NCBI GenBank assembly: GCA_964519585.1
Contig: CAZFIO010000021.1
Location: 1-18,287 of the forward strand
Source: CAZFIO01 sp964519585
GTDB lineage: Bacteria > Bacillota > Clostridia > Tissierellales > Tissierellaceae
DNA: 18,287 bases
Direction: 5' to 3'
In this document: one piece after another, positions 8,518 through 15,208 of the stretch
Layout of the letters: each line of letters starts with the position of its first letter
Position numbering within the stretch: position 1 is the stretch's first letter
Notes under the pieces: generated by a model
Seen by the model: the letters and a program-made list of their open reading frames with translations, nothing else
Databases searched by the model: none
What the model was told of the DNA's origin: nothing
Position numbers and translations under genes: made by a program

Positions 8518-8523
8518 ATTATA
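8518..8523 (-). promoter_or_regulatory. Candidate -10 box of the mraZ promoter
   Basis: A perfect TATAAT lies on the minus strand 20 bases before the first MraZ repeat, preceded by a run of T. The expected -35 area has only partial matches such as TTCTAT at 17 bases. A second possible -10, TAGAAT at 8510-8505, is weaker. The remaining sequence between here and the lgt terminator (8524-8653) shows no open frame or structure that I can support. Confidence 0.5.
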
Positions 8524-8645
8524 AAAAAATCCAGCATTTTATAGAAATATTTAATTATTTTATCAGGTTTTTTAAGTCTTGTACTTTCTTTGTTTTTCAT
8601 TAGCTACAGGCCATTTTGGTATGAAAAAAACATCAAGGATTCTAG

Positions 8646-8690
8646 TAAAAAAAAAGAAAGGATTTTAAGCTTATCTTAAAATCCTTTCTT
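8646..8690 (-). terminator. Intrinsic terminator after lgt
   Basis: A perfect 16-bp stem, arms AAGAAAGGATTTTAAG and its complement around a 5-base loop, spans 8654-8690. On the minus strand the descending arm runs into an uninterrupted T-tract reaching 8647. It lies 30 bases after the lgt stop. This separates lgt from the mraZ operon. Confidence 0.88.
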
Positions 8691-8720
8691 GGTAAACTAT
8701 TTAATTTTTCTTATATTTCT

Positions 8721-9452
8721 TTAATCACTTGTGTGCTTTTTCCTGTAAAGTATAAATCCAGCAAGGCCAATTCCTAGTATACTTACTAGTTGTGCAACCC
8801 TTATGGGTCCTAGCATCAAACTGTCTGTTCTTAAACCTTCTATAAATATCCTTATAAATGAATATAGGATTACATATAAAAGAAAAACTTCCCCATCTGT
8901 TTTTGATTTATTTCTGCTAAACCAAAGTAAAAATCCAAATACCAAGAAGTTCCATATGGATTCATACAAAAATGTAGGATGTACCTTGACACCATCAATC
9001 ATAATCCCCCAGGGTAAATCAGTAGGTCTTCCGTAGGCTTCTTGGTTTATATAATTTCCCCACCTACCTATAGCTTGACCTAAAATAAGACTTGGTGCAG
9101 CTATATCGGCTATGACCCAAAACTTTTCCTTTCGAATCTTACAGAAGATAGATGCAACTATAATGGCTGCAATTACTGCACCATGGATAGCCATCCCTCC
9201 ATTACGAGTATTAAAGATTTCCATAGGATTATCCCTATAAAGATCCCAAGCAAAAATAACATAATATAGCCTTGCACCTATAATAGCAGCCGGAACAGCA
9301 AAGATTAGAAGATCTAAAATAGTGTCTTCTTCTACGCCCTTCCTTTTGGCCGCTTTAAGCCCAATAATCCCACCTATAAGAACTCCAGATGCTATTAATA
9401 TACCATACCATTGTATAGCTATTCCAAAGACTGTAAAAGCAGTAGAATTCAA
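8721..9452 (-). CDS. lgt: Lgt, prolipoprotein diacylglyceryl transferase
   Basis: Membrane enzyme that moves diacylglycerol from phosphatidylglycerol to the lipobox cysteine of prolipoproteins, the first step of lipoprotein maturation. The protein is polytopic (about seven membrane segments). Signatures: WYG near residue 16, GARLYYV, H90-G-A in MAIHGA, the long GRWGNYINQEAYG motif (129-141), HPTFLYES and RTDSLML. I start it at the TTG at 9452 (MNSTAF, 243 residues) since GAGGTG is six bases upstream and the N-terminus then looks like other Lgt proteins; the GTG at 9461 would add three residues. It has its own promoter candidate inside the end of the preceding gene and a strong terminator. The Lit-like protein at 15159-15848 would act on the products of this pathway. 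Confidence 0.97.
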   Translation of the reverse strand: MNSTAFTVFGIAIQWYGILIASGVLIGGIIGLKAAKRKGVEEDTILDLLIFAVPAAIIGARLYYVIFAWDLYRDNPMEIFNTRNGGMAIHGAVIAAIIVASIFCKIRKEKFWVIADIAAPSLILGQAIGRWGNYINQEAYGRPTDLPWGIMIDGVKVHPTFLYESIWNFLVFGFLLWFSRNKSKTDGEVFLLYVILYSFIRIFIEGLRTDSLMLGPIRVAQLVSILGIGLAGFILYRKKHTSD

Positions 9453-9484
9453 TTCAAACACCTCACCCAGTAAAATATTTATAT

Positions 9485-9513
9485 ATTATACCATAGAACG
9501 CCTTATTCACCAA
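9485..9513 (-). promoter_or_regulatory. lgt: Candidate extended -10 promoter of lgt
   Basis: Minus-strand TTGGTG (9513-9508), a 17-base spacer, and TATAAT (9490-9485) preceded by TGG, which makes an extended -10. It overlaps the last codons of the M16 peptidase gene and lies 33 bases before the lgt start, giving a short leader. Confidence 0.6.
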
Positions 9514-10801
9514 ATTTCTTCGGCCATAAAATGGACAGGCTTACATTGTCTCCCTTAAAATGATTTTCAAACTTTTCTACCACTTCCTCAAATTCTATGG
9601 ACTTCATTAGGTCTAGATAGTCTAAAATCATAAAATCATCAAAATATAGGTCTGTAGAGTTATTTGCAATAAAGTTTATAGAATTGAACCCAGTTAAAAA
9701 TCCTCCAGTTTCATTTTTTTTCAGTCTATTAAAATCATTAATATTTAATACCTTTCCACTTGGTTGATTAATAAGTCCCATTATCTCTTCATATAGTCTT
9801 TCTGGATCCATAGTTTCCCCAGAAATAATAGAGTGTCCATAGGTGGACTTAGATGTGTAGTAACCCCCAAAGCTTCCATCTATTAACCCTTTGTTATATA
9901 AATTATTAAAAAAATTGGAACTGGATCCTAATAGCATATCAAGAAGGATATTGCTTATTATATCATTTTTTATCTTTTTGCTCCCACTATGACCAATATC
10001 AAGGTCCTTAAAACCTAAAAACAGTGTAGGGGCAGATGTAACCATGTATTCATCAATTCTTGTTTTGTTAATCCTTTGTGGCTCCTCTTCCATAAATCTT
10101 TGAATTTTATTCCATACCCTATCATAGGTTTTTTCACTAATATTTACAGTTTCCATAATTCTTTTAAAATCCAAATCCCCTACTAGAACCAATACCATAT
10201 TATGAGGATGATAGAAGGTGTCATAGGCTTTATATAAGAGTTCCTTATTTATTGTTTTAATACTATCTTCGGTTCCTGCTATATCTATTTTGACAGGATG
10301 ATTTACATACATAGCTTCCAATAGATTAAAATAAACCCTCCAACCAGGATTGTCTCTATACATATTGATTTCCTGTGTTATAATTCCCTTTTCTTTTTCT
10401 ACATTTTCATCTGTTAGGTAGGGATTTTGGACAAATTTTATTAAGGTTTCTAGATTTTCATAAAAATAATCTGTACTATTGAATAAATAAGATGTTTGAT
10501 TAAAACTTGTAAATGCGTTAACACTTGCACCCCTATTTGAAAAAATATCAAATATGTTGTCCTTAGGCTCTTCAAATAATTTATGCTCCAAAAAATGGGC
10601 TATACCTTCAGGAACTTCAATAATTTCATTTTCACCTATGGGTATAAATTTATTATCTATTGACCCATATTTTGTTGAAAACACGGCCTGCTTTTTGGTG
10701 TAGCCTATTTTAGGAAAGTAAAAAACCTTAATACCATTGTTTGATTCAGAAACATATGCTCTTTCATTGATTTCTTCATTGTAATATTCTTTAACCTGCA
10801 T
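9503..10801 (-). CDS. M16-family zinc peptidase, YmfH-like (active-site subunit)
   Basis: Member of the pitrilysin/insulinase (M16) family. The inverted zinc motif is intact: H69-F-L-E72-H73 in GIAHFLEHKLFE, with the distal glutamate E144 in GIITQEINMYRD about 71 residues later, the spacing normal for M16B proteins. SYLFNSTDYFYENLE and NMVLVLVGD are typical of the N-terminal catalytic lobe, and the second half is the non-catalytic lobe. Length 432 fits bacterial YmfH. There is no signal peptide, so it is likely cytoplasmic. The gene lies 19 bases after its partner at 10821-12089, the same order as ymfF-ymfH in Bacillus. The substrate is unknown; such pairs have been linked to peptide processing, but nothing nearby looks like a peptide precursor. 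Confidence 0.9.
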   Translation of the reverse strand: MQVKEYYNEEINERAYVSESNNGIKVFYFPKIGYTKKQAVFSTKYGSIDNKFIPIGENEIIEVPEGIAHFLEHKLFEEPKDNIFDIFSNRGASVNAFTSFNQTSYLFNSTDYFYENLETLIKFVQNPYLTDENVEKEKGIITQEINMYRDNPGWRVYFNLLEAMYVNHPVKIDIAGTEDSIKTINKELLYKAYDTFYHPHNMVLVLVGDLDFKRIMETVNISEKTYDRVWNKIQRFMEEEPQRINKTRIDEYMVTSAPTLFLGFKDLDIGHSGSKKIKNDIISNILLDMLLGSSSNFFNNLYNKGLIDGSFGGYYTSKSTYGHSIISGETMDPERLYEEIMGLINQPSGKVLNINDFNRLKKNETGGFLTGFNSINFIANNSTDLYFDDFMILDYLDLMKSIEFEEVVEKFENHFKGDNVSLSILWPKKFGE

Positions 10802-10820
10802 TCTACCACTCCCTAAATTA

Positions 10821-12089
10821 CTATCTAAGTTTATCCATAAAGTATATAGTATCTATTTCTATTTCATTAGCTGCTCTTATGATATCTTCCTTACTTATCC
10901 CCTTGAAGCTATCTAGTATTTCTTCTAAACTCCTATCATCTTCTGATAGTATCTTGCTAAAAAAGAATTCCGAAATTAAAAATATGCTGTCCTTAATTGA
11001 TTCTGTGGATGAAATTATTGATTTTACAGCAACCTCCATATCATTATCAGTAAAGTTTCCTATTTTTAATTCCTCCAGATCTTTAGATACTAGAGCAACA
11101 GTTCTATCATAATCATTAAACTCTATTCCACCATCTATTAGTATTATAGACTTGTACTTAAGAACCCTTGATCCAATATAGTAGGCTAGGCTTTCCTTTT
11201 CTCTAATATTTTTAAATAGTTTAGAGTTAGGACCACCACCTAAGATTTCACTAGCAAGTAAGAGGGGATTGTATAGTTCATCCTTAAAATCTATGCCAGC
11301 CCTATAGCCAATAACCAATTTTCCCTGGTTGACATCAAAAAGCTCCTTAACTATCTTCTTGTTCTGGGGAGACTTTATGATTACATCATTGGGTATTCTT
11401 ACCAAATCCCCCCTAGGGAAAATATCTATACTTTTTAAATCTTCCAATAGGCTGTCATCATAAGATCCTATATAAAAGATTTCTATATTACTTGTACTTA
11501 TAATCCCATTATAGTGATGATAGAGATTGCTTCCATCAATCTTTTCCAAATCTTCTATATAGCCTAGAGGGTGGATGCCAAACTTTTCAGTTTTACACAT
11601 TTCTTCTAAACATCTCTCTATGGCATGGTTCCGCTTATCGTTTATTCTACCCTCAATTATCTTTTTTAAATTTTCTTTTTCCCTATTAATTGGCTCTTCT
11701 TCAAAACCGTGGTCATTTATCAGAGGATTAAAGATTATTTCCTTAAGCATATCCACTGCCTCATGATCTAGCTTCTTGTTTTTTAAGCAGTCGCCCTTTG
11801 CCCACTCTAGGGTAAATCTTAATATTTGCTTTTCTCCCCTCTTATTAACAGCACTACTTAAATTAGCCCCATAAAGTTCCTCAAGCCGTCTTTCCATCTC
11901 TAAGGTAGTTGGATACCTTTTACTTTCATTTTTCAAAACTAGGGGAAGGAGAGCATTCTTAGTAACCTCTTCTTTATTCAGAGGCCTGGTAAAATAACAG
12001 CTTAATAGATTAGATTTAAATTTATCTGTTTTGACTAAATTTAAGTATATTCCCTCATCTAGCTTAATCCTTTTTGATTTCAATTCCAT
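10821..12089 (-). CDS. M16-family protein, YmfF-like, lacking the zinc motif (partner subunit)
   Basis: 422-residue protein with the M16 fold by sequence pattern: TLEMERRLEELYGANLSSAV (62-81), HPLGYIEDLEKID (173-185), FYIGSYD (205-211), GYRAGIDF and LLASEILGGGPNSKLFKNIRE in the second lobe. Where an active M16 protein has HxxEH, this one reads LPLVLKNESKRYP (48-60), with no histidine pair, so it cannot hold zinc in the usual way. It is therefore likely the non-catalytic, arginine/tyrosine-bearing half of a heterodimer with the product of 9503-10801. The ATG at 12089 has a very strong GAGGAGGAG site. A sigma-A-like promoter overlaps the deoC terminator just upstream, and the two M16 genes look like one operon. 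Confidence 0.87.
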   Translation of the reverse strand: MELKSKRIKLDEGIYLNLVKTDKFKSNLLSCYFTRPLNKEEVTKNALLPLVLKNESKRYPTTLEMERRLEELYGANLSSAVNKRGEKQILRFTLEWAKGDCLKNKKLDHEAVDMLKEIIFNPLINDHGFEEEPINREKENLKKIIEGRINDKRNHAIERCLEEMCKTEKFGIHPLGYIEDLEKIDGSNLYHHYNGIISTSNIEIFYIGSYDDSLLEDLKSIDIFPRGDLVRIPNDVIIKSPQNKKIVKELFDVNQGKLVIGYRAGIDFKDELYNPLLLASEILGGGPNSKLFKNIREKESLAYYIGSRVLKYKSIILIDGGIEFNDYDRTVALVSKDLEELKIGNFTDNDMEVAVKSIISSTESIKDSIFLISEFFFSKILSEDDRSLEEILDSFKGISKEDIIRAANEIEIDTIYFMDKLR

Positions 12090-12134
12090 TCTGTCTCCTC
12101 CTCGATTTCTATAAATTTAATATACCCATTTTGT

Positions 12135-12163
12135 ATTATATTAGTATAGTATTATAAAATGAA
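12135..12163 (-). promoter_or_regulatory. Candidate promoter of the M16 peptidase pair
   Basis: Minus-strand TTCATT (12163-12158), 17 bases, TATAAT (12140-12135). The -35 box overlaps the T-tract of the deoC terminator. A second TATAAT (12156-12151) lies 16 bases further upstream. It is 46 bases before the start codon. Confidence 0.45.
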
Positions 12164-12182
12164 AAAGGGGTTAACCCCCTTT
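12161..12182 (-). terminator. Intrinsic terminator after deoC
   Basis: Minus-strand stem AAAGGGG / CCCCTTT (12182-12176 and 12170-12164) around a 5-base loop, with the T-run continuing to 12162. It is about 75 bases after the deoC stop. The stem and T-tract closely resemble those after murE. Confidence 0.7.
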
Positions 12183-12256
12183 ATATTATGATCTTAGTCT
12201 TATTATTTTAATTATATGATAATGTATTTCTAATTGCCAAACTTATTTAAAATCTA

Positions 12257-12910
12257 CTATTTAACTTCCCCTACAATTTTAATTCCTGAGCTGGTTCCTA
12301 GCCTATTTGCACCTGCTTTTATCATTTTCTCAGCTGTTTCCCTATCTCTTATACCACCTGATGCCTTTATGTTCAGATCATGGCCAACTATTGATTTCAT
12401 TAGTTCAACATCCTCAAGTGTAGCACCACCTGTGCTAAAACCCGTAGAAGTTTTTACATAGTGTGCCTTTGCCTCCTTTGATAATTGGCAGGCTTTGATT
12501 TTCTCTTCTTGACTTAGGAGGGCAGTTTCTATAATCACTTTTACAAGAGCCTTACCTTCAGCAGCCTTTACCACAGCTTCTATGTCCTCTTTTACAAGAT
12601 CATACTCCCTATTTTTTAAGGCTCCTATATTTATTACCATATCAATTTCAGAGGCGCCTTTCATTATTGCATCCTTTGTTTCAAAGGCTTTTACTTCCTT
12701 AGTATTGGCACCTAAAGGAAACCCTACAACTGTGGCAACCTTAACTTCAGATCCCTTTAGAATTTCTGAGCAATATTCTATATAATATGGGTTTACACAT
12801 ACAGCTGCAAAGTTGTATTCCAAGGCCTCCCTGCATAGGTTTTCTATCTCCTCTTTAGTCCCATTTGCCTTTAGTAAGGTATGGTCAATCATTGAATTTA
12901 AACCTTTCAT
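12257..12910 (-). CDS. deoC: DeoC, deoxyribose-phosphate aldolase
   Basis: Cytoplasmic class I aldolase that splits 2-deoxyribose 5-phosphate into glyceraldehyde 3-phosphate and acetaldehyde, the last step of deoxynucleoside breakdown. The 217 residues match the short bacterial form. Visible: IDHTLLKA (8-15), VCVNP (37-41), VVGFPLG (61-67), the proton-relay aspartate D90 in SEIDMVINIG, VKVIIETALL (123-132), the Schiff-base lysine K153 in YVKTSTGFSTGGAT, and K182 in IKASGGIRD. The ATG at 12910 has GGAGGG about seven bases upstream. It lies 45 bases after the flavoprotein gene with no terminator between, so it may belong to the riboswitch-controlled folT operon. No deoB or pdp genes are nearby. 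Confidence 0.97.
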   Translation of the reverse strand: MKGLNSMIDHTLLKANGTKEEIENLCREALEYNFAAVCVNPYYIEYCSEILKGSEVKVATVVGFPLGANTKEVKAFETKDAIMKGASEIDMVINIGALKNREYDLVKEDIEAVVKAAEGKALVKVIIETALLSQEEKIKACQLSKEAKAHYVKTSTGFSTGGATLEDVELMKSIVGHDLNIKASGGIRDRETAEKMIKAGANRLGTSSGIKIVGEVK

Positions 12911-12955
12911 AACTATCCCTCCATATTAAGTTGTTTTTTAATAAAAATAGCAAGA

Positions 12956-13549
12956 TTATTTTTGTATATGAAACTTCTGTAGGTGTGATAAATTTTCTCC
13001 TATAGCTCTTAGGTCTAATTCTATGTCTTGTCTATCTTTAATTTGAACCTTATCAGTATTGGAAACAAAATAATTACCTCTATACTCTGCATTTATGGCC
13101 TTAAAAAAGAAATCTATAACCGGTATTGTCCCAGAAAACTGGTCAAAGGTAAAAGGTGCACCCCCTACAGATAAGAATATGCCTACCCTATCCTGACCTC
13201 TTTTGTAGTTTTGCCCCAATGAATATTTAAGTGACCAATATCTTTGGCACCTATCAATCATATTTTTTGCCATTCCATTAAGAGAATTAAAATATAAGGG
13301 TGCTGCTAGAATAATAATATCACTTTTATCGAATTTATCATATAGGATATTCATGTCATCTTTTACTGTACAATTACCCTTGTGACCACAATAATCACAT
13401 CCGGTACAGTTCCTAATTTCTAAGGAGTTTAAGTCAACCTTGTCTATAGTATAATCTACCTTAGATATTCCCTCTAGAAGGAATTTAATTAAACTATTGG
13501 TATTTTTATTTTTTCTTGGACTGGCCATAATGGCCAATACCTTTTTCAT
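12956..13549 (-). CDS. Flavodoxin-fold NAD(P)H:FMN oxidoreductase family protein with iron-sulfur-flavoprotein-like cysteines
   Basis: 197-residue flavodoxin-like protein. The N-terminus MKKVLAIMASPRKNKNTN is the FMN phosphate loop (S10-P-R-K-N-K-N-T-N), and AAPLYFNSLNGMAKNMIDR (82-100) is the second flavin-contacting segment. Between them lie four cysteines, C48-x2-C51-x2-C54-x5-C60. This compact pattern is that of archaeal and clostridial iron-sulfur flavoproteins, which hold a 4Fe-4S cluster; related oxidoreductases have similar cysteines without a proven cluster, so this is a suggestion. It starts 3 bases after folT stops, with AAGGGAG inside the end of folT, so it is coupled to folT and placed under the tetrahydrofolate riboswitch. 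Its substrate is unknown; a role in folate redox chemistry is only inferred from the operon. Confidence 0.82.
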   Translation of the reverse strand: MKKVLAIMASPRKNKNTNSLIKFLLEGISKVDYTIDKVDLNSLEIRNCTGCDYCGHKGNCTVKDDMNILYDKFDKSDIIILAAPLYFNSLNGMAKNMIDRCQRYWSLKYSLGQNYKRGQDRVGIFLSVGGAPFTFDQFSGTIPVIDFFFKAINAEYRGNYFVSNTDKVQIKDRQDIELDLRAIGENLSHLQKFHIQK

Positions 13550-13552
13550 ATT

Positions 13553-14110
13553 TTATGCTCCCTTGATTTCGTTTTTAAAGAGTTTCAAAATATTAAATAC
13601 TATAAGAGAATGTATAGCTATACTGACTATGGTATTAAGCACTCTAAAGGGGTAGGATATTACAACAGATTCCTTTCCAAATAAACCTATTAGCCAAATT
13701 GGCATTAGAATTAATGAGGTTATTATAGAGGAAATAACTTGGGCTATTAAAATTTTATAATACTTTATATAAGCTTCCTGCCCCAAGTTTTTCCTATAGT
13801 AATTGCCAAACAAGCCTGGTATAAACCCCTCCAGAAATTTCGTAAAGGTTATTCCAGGATGGAAGGCCCCACCCATAGGATTAATCAGGAATCCTATTAG
13901 GTCTGCTACTAAGCCCGTTAGACCCCCAACTGTTGGCCCAAACATGATACCAGACATAAATACAGGGACAACACCAAATCCAACCCTTATGGTCTCTGCT
14001 CCACCTAGAGGTATCATAATAGACAAACCTCTTGTAAGGACAATGGATAAGGCTACTAAAAAAGATGCCTTTACCAATACCCTAGTGTTTATTTTTCTTT
14101 CTTTTTTCAC
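13553..14110 (-). CDS. folT: FolT, folate-specific substrate-binding (S) component of an ECF transporter
   Basis: Membrane subunit that binds folate and docks with the shared energising module (EcfA, EcfA', EcfT), which is not in this window. The 185 residues show about six membrane segments. The pattern resembles folate-family S components: LSIVLTRGLSIMIP, IRVGFGVVPVFMSGIMFGP (41-59), GLVADLIGFLINP and GAFHPGITFTKFLEGFIPGL (81-100). I start it at the GTG at 14110, since AAAGGAG lies eight bases upstream; a TTG at 14128 would swallow that site. Specificity for folate is strongly backed by the tetrahydrofolate riboswitch just upstream. The next gene is coupled 3 bases downstream. Confidence 0.92.
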   Translation of the reverse strand: MKKERKINTRVLVKASFLVALSIVLTRGLSIMIPLGGAETIRVGFGVVPVFMSGIMFGPTVGGLTGLVADLIGFLINPMGGAFHPGITFTKFLEGFIPGLFGNYYRKNLGQEAYIKYYKILIAQVISSIITSLILMPIWLIGLFGKESVVISYPFRVLNTIVSIAIHSLIVFNILKLFKNEIKGA

Positions 14111-14115
14111 TAAGA

Positions 14116-14165
14116 AATCTCCTTTCAAGCTAGTGACAAGCTTCTGCCACTAAAGAAAAGAGATT
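14116..14165 (-). promoter_or_regulatory. Ribosome-site-masking expression platform of the folT riboswitch
   Basis: AATCTCTTTTC (14165-14155) can pair over 11 positions, one of them G-U, with GAAAGGAGATT (14126-14116), which contains the folT ribosome binding site. Between the two arms lies an 8-bp hairpin (14152-14131, one G-U pair, loop GAAGCT). No T-run follows, so control is probably translational. AGAGA at the 5' edge of the aptamer (14268-14264) can pair with TCTCT inside the masking arm, a plausible switch; the direction cannot be fixed by eye. Confidence 0.7.
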
Positions 14166-14175
14166 CTTTAATGAT

Positions 14176-14263
14176 CAGCGGATGCGGTAAAAAGTCGCAG
14201 AAAATTCTTTCGTCTAAAGGCCACTTCCCATCCTTTAACACTTAACGCTTTTTACCTACTCTG
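14176..14263 (-). promoter_or_regulatory. Tetrahydrofolate (THF) riboswitch aptamer upstream of folT
   Basis: About 88 bases that match the folT-type THF riboswitch. Conserved segments appear in order: AGAGTAGG, GCGTTAAGTG, GATGGG, ACGAA and CCGCATCCGC. Helices can be drawn: P1 CAG/CTG, P2 GGTAAAAAG with CTTTTTACC (9 bp), P3 TTAAAGG with CCTTTAG, and a small AGAA/TTCT hairpin. The class is known upstream of folT and folate synthesis genes in Firmicutes and generally lowers expression when THF is bound. The 5' side abuts the stop codon of the membrane protein gene at 14267, so the switch either lies inside a longer message or has a promoter within that gene. Confidence 0.95.
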
Positions 14264-14266
14264 TCT

Positions 14267-15208
14267 CTAACTTTTATTTTTTTTATTTAGGGGATAATTC
14301 CCCTCTTTAAACTTCTTACTTAGCTTATACCCAATAATTATAGTAATTATCGAAAAAAGTAAAATTGAAACAACTCTATAATAGGTTGAATACTTTACAA
14401 AGTAAGACATCAGATAAAAGATAGCAAATAATCCGTAAATTTGCAAGACTTTTCTAAAATTAAGTTCAAACATTCCACTTAGTCTACTGTTCCTCCTAGT
14501 AATATACCTATCAATTATATAGTTTTCTATATCTTCCTTGTTTGGGTATAATTCTAATTCCTTCAATATAAGTATAAGACTATCTATGTCATATAAAATA
14601 ATGGAATCATCTTCCCCGATTTCATCAGAAAAATAAGAATTTGTAACTAGGGTACCGGTATTCATGCCTTGTCTTTTAAATTCCCAGTTAAAAGTTTCCA
14701 ATTCACGGATGTTTACCCTATCATCCATTCCCAGTTTAAGACAGATAATTGCATGTTTTTCTTGGCCTGATGTGTATTCTAGGTCGAAATATTTACCATG
14801 GGAAATTTCCAAGCAGTAATATTTTTCTAAAATAGATTTTATATAATTTATAAAATCTATCTTATTGAGACTGTTGATTTCTTTTAAAAGTTTTCTCCTT
14901 TTAACTGATTCAAGCAGGTCTTCTTTTTTTTTATCTTCTCTTTTCTTCTTGAAGCCTGTAATTATCCTTCCAAGGTAATAAACACTTATGGCGGAAAAAT
15001 AAAATGATAGTATTAGAGTTTTTGATTTGTGATTTAAATATATAGCTAATAATTCAAATATACAGATTCTAAATAAAAACTCATCAGTCTTTAGGGCCTT
15101 ATAGCTTTTTCCATCATTTAATTCCTTAGAATAATAATTATTTAAAATCCTTCCCCTTTTACTTCCTCCTACTAGTCTTTCTTTTTCTTTTCTTAGTTTT
15201 CTTATCAT
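14267..15208 (-). CDS. Membrane protein with a degenerate Mrr-like (PD-(D/E)XK-fold) soluble domain
   Basis: 313 residues of uncertain function. Two membrane segments near the N-terminus (about 43-60 and 64-86), a charged soluble region (87-250), and two more membrane segments (about 252-271 and 277-295). Within the soluble part, INSLNKIDFINYIKSILEK (111-129) then FDLEY, HAIICLKLG and TGTLVTNSYFSDEI (184-197) follow the order of an Mrr-type restriction endonuclease core: D142 and K158 match the catalytic Asp and Lys, but the middle Gln/Glu is Cys156. The fold assignment is my pattern reading, not a search result, and nuclease activity is doubtful. The ATG at 15208 is the only credible start and overlaps the Lit-like gene by 50 bases. 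There is no methyltransferase nearby, which argues against restriction. Confidence 0.72.
   Translation of the reverse strand: MIRKLRKEKERLVGGSKRGRILNNYYSKELNDGKSYKALKTDEFLFRICIFELLAIYLNHKSKTLILSFYFSAISVYYLGRIITGFKKKREDKKKEDLLESVKRRKLLKEINSLNKIDFINYIKSILEKYYCLEISHGKYFDLEYTSGQEKHAIICLKLGMDDRVNIRELETFNWEFKRQGMNTGTLVTNSYFSDEIGEDDSIILYDIDSLILILKELELYPNKEDIENYIIDRYITRRNSRLSGMFELNFRKVLQIYGLFAIFYLMSYFVKYSTYYRVVSILLFSIITIIIGYKLSKKFKEGNYPLNKKNKS

Noticed and set aside
12911..12955. Separate promoter for deoC (TTGCTA with CTTAAT)
   Set aside because: The -10 match is poor and the start would fall on the ribosome site; readthrough from the flavoprotein gene is more likely.
14289..14304. Hairpin AGGGGA/TCCCCT near the end of the Mrr-like gene as a terminator
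   Set aside because: On the minus strand it is followed by A-rich, not T-rich, sequence and it is inside the coding region; the plus-strand side has no gene to end.
14267..15208. Restriction-modification system
   Set aside because: There is no methyltransferase or specificity subunit nearby, the nuclease motif is degenerate, and the protein is membrane-bound.
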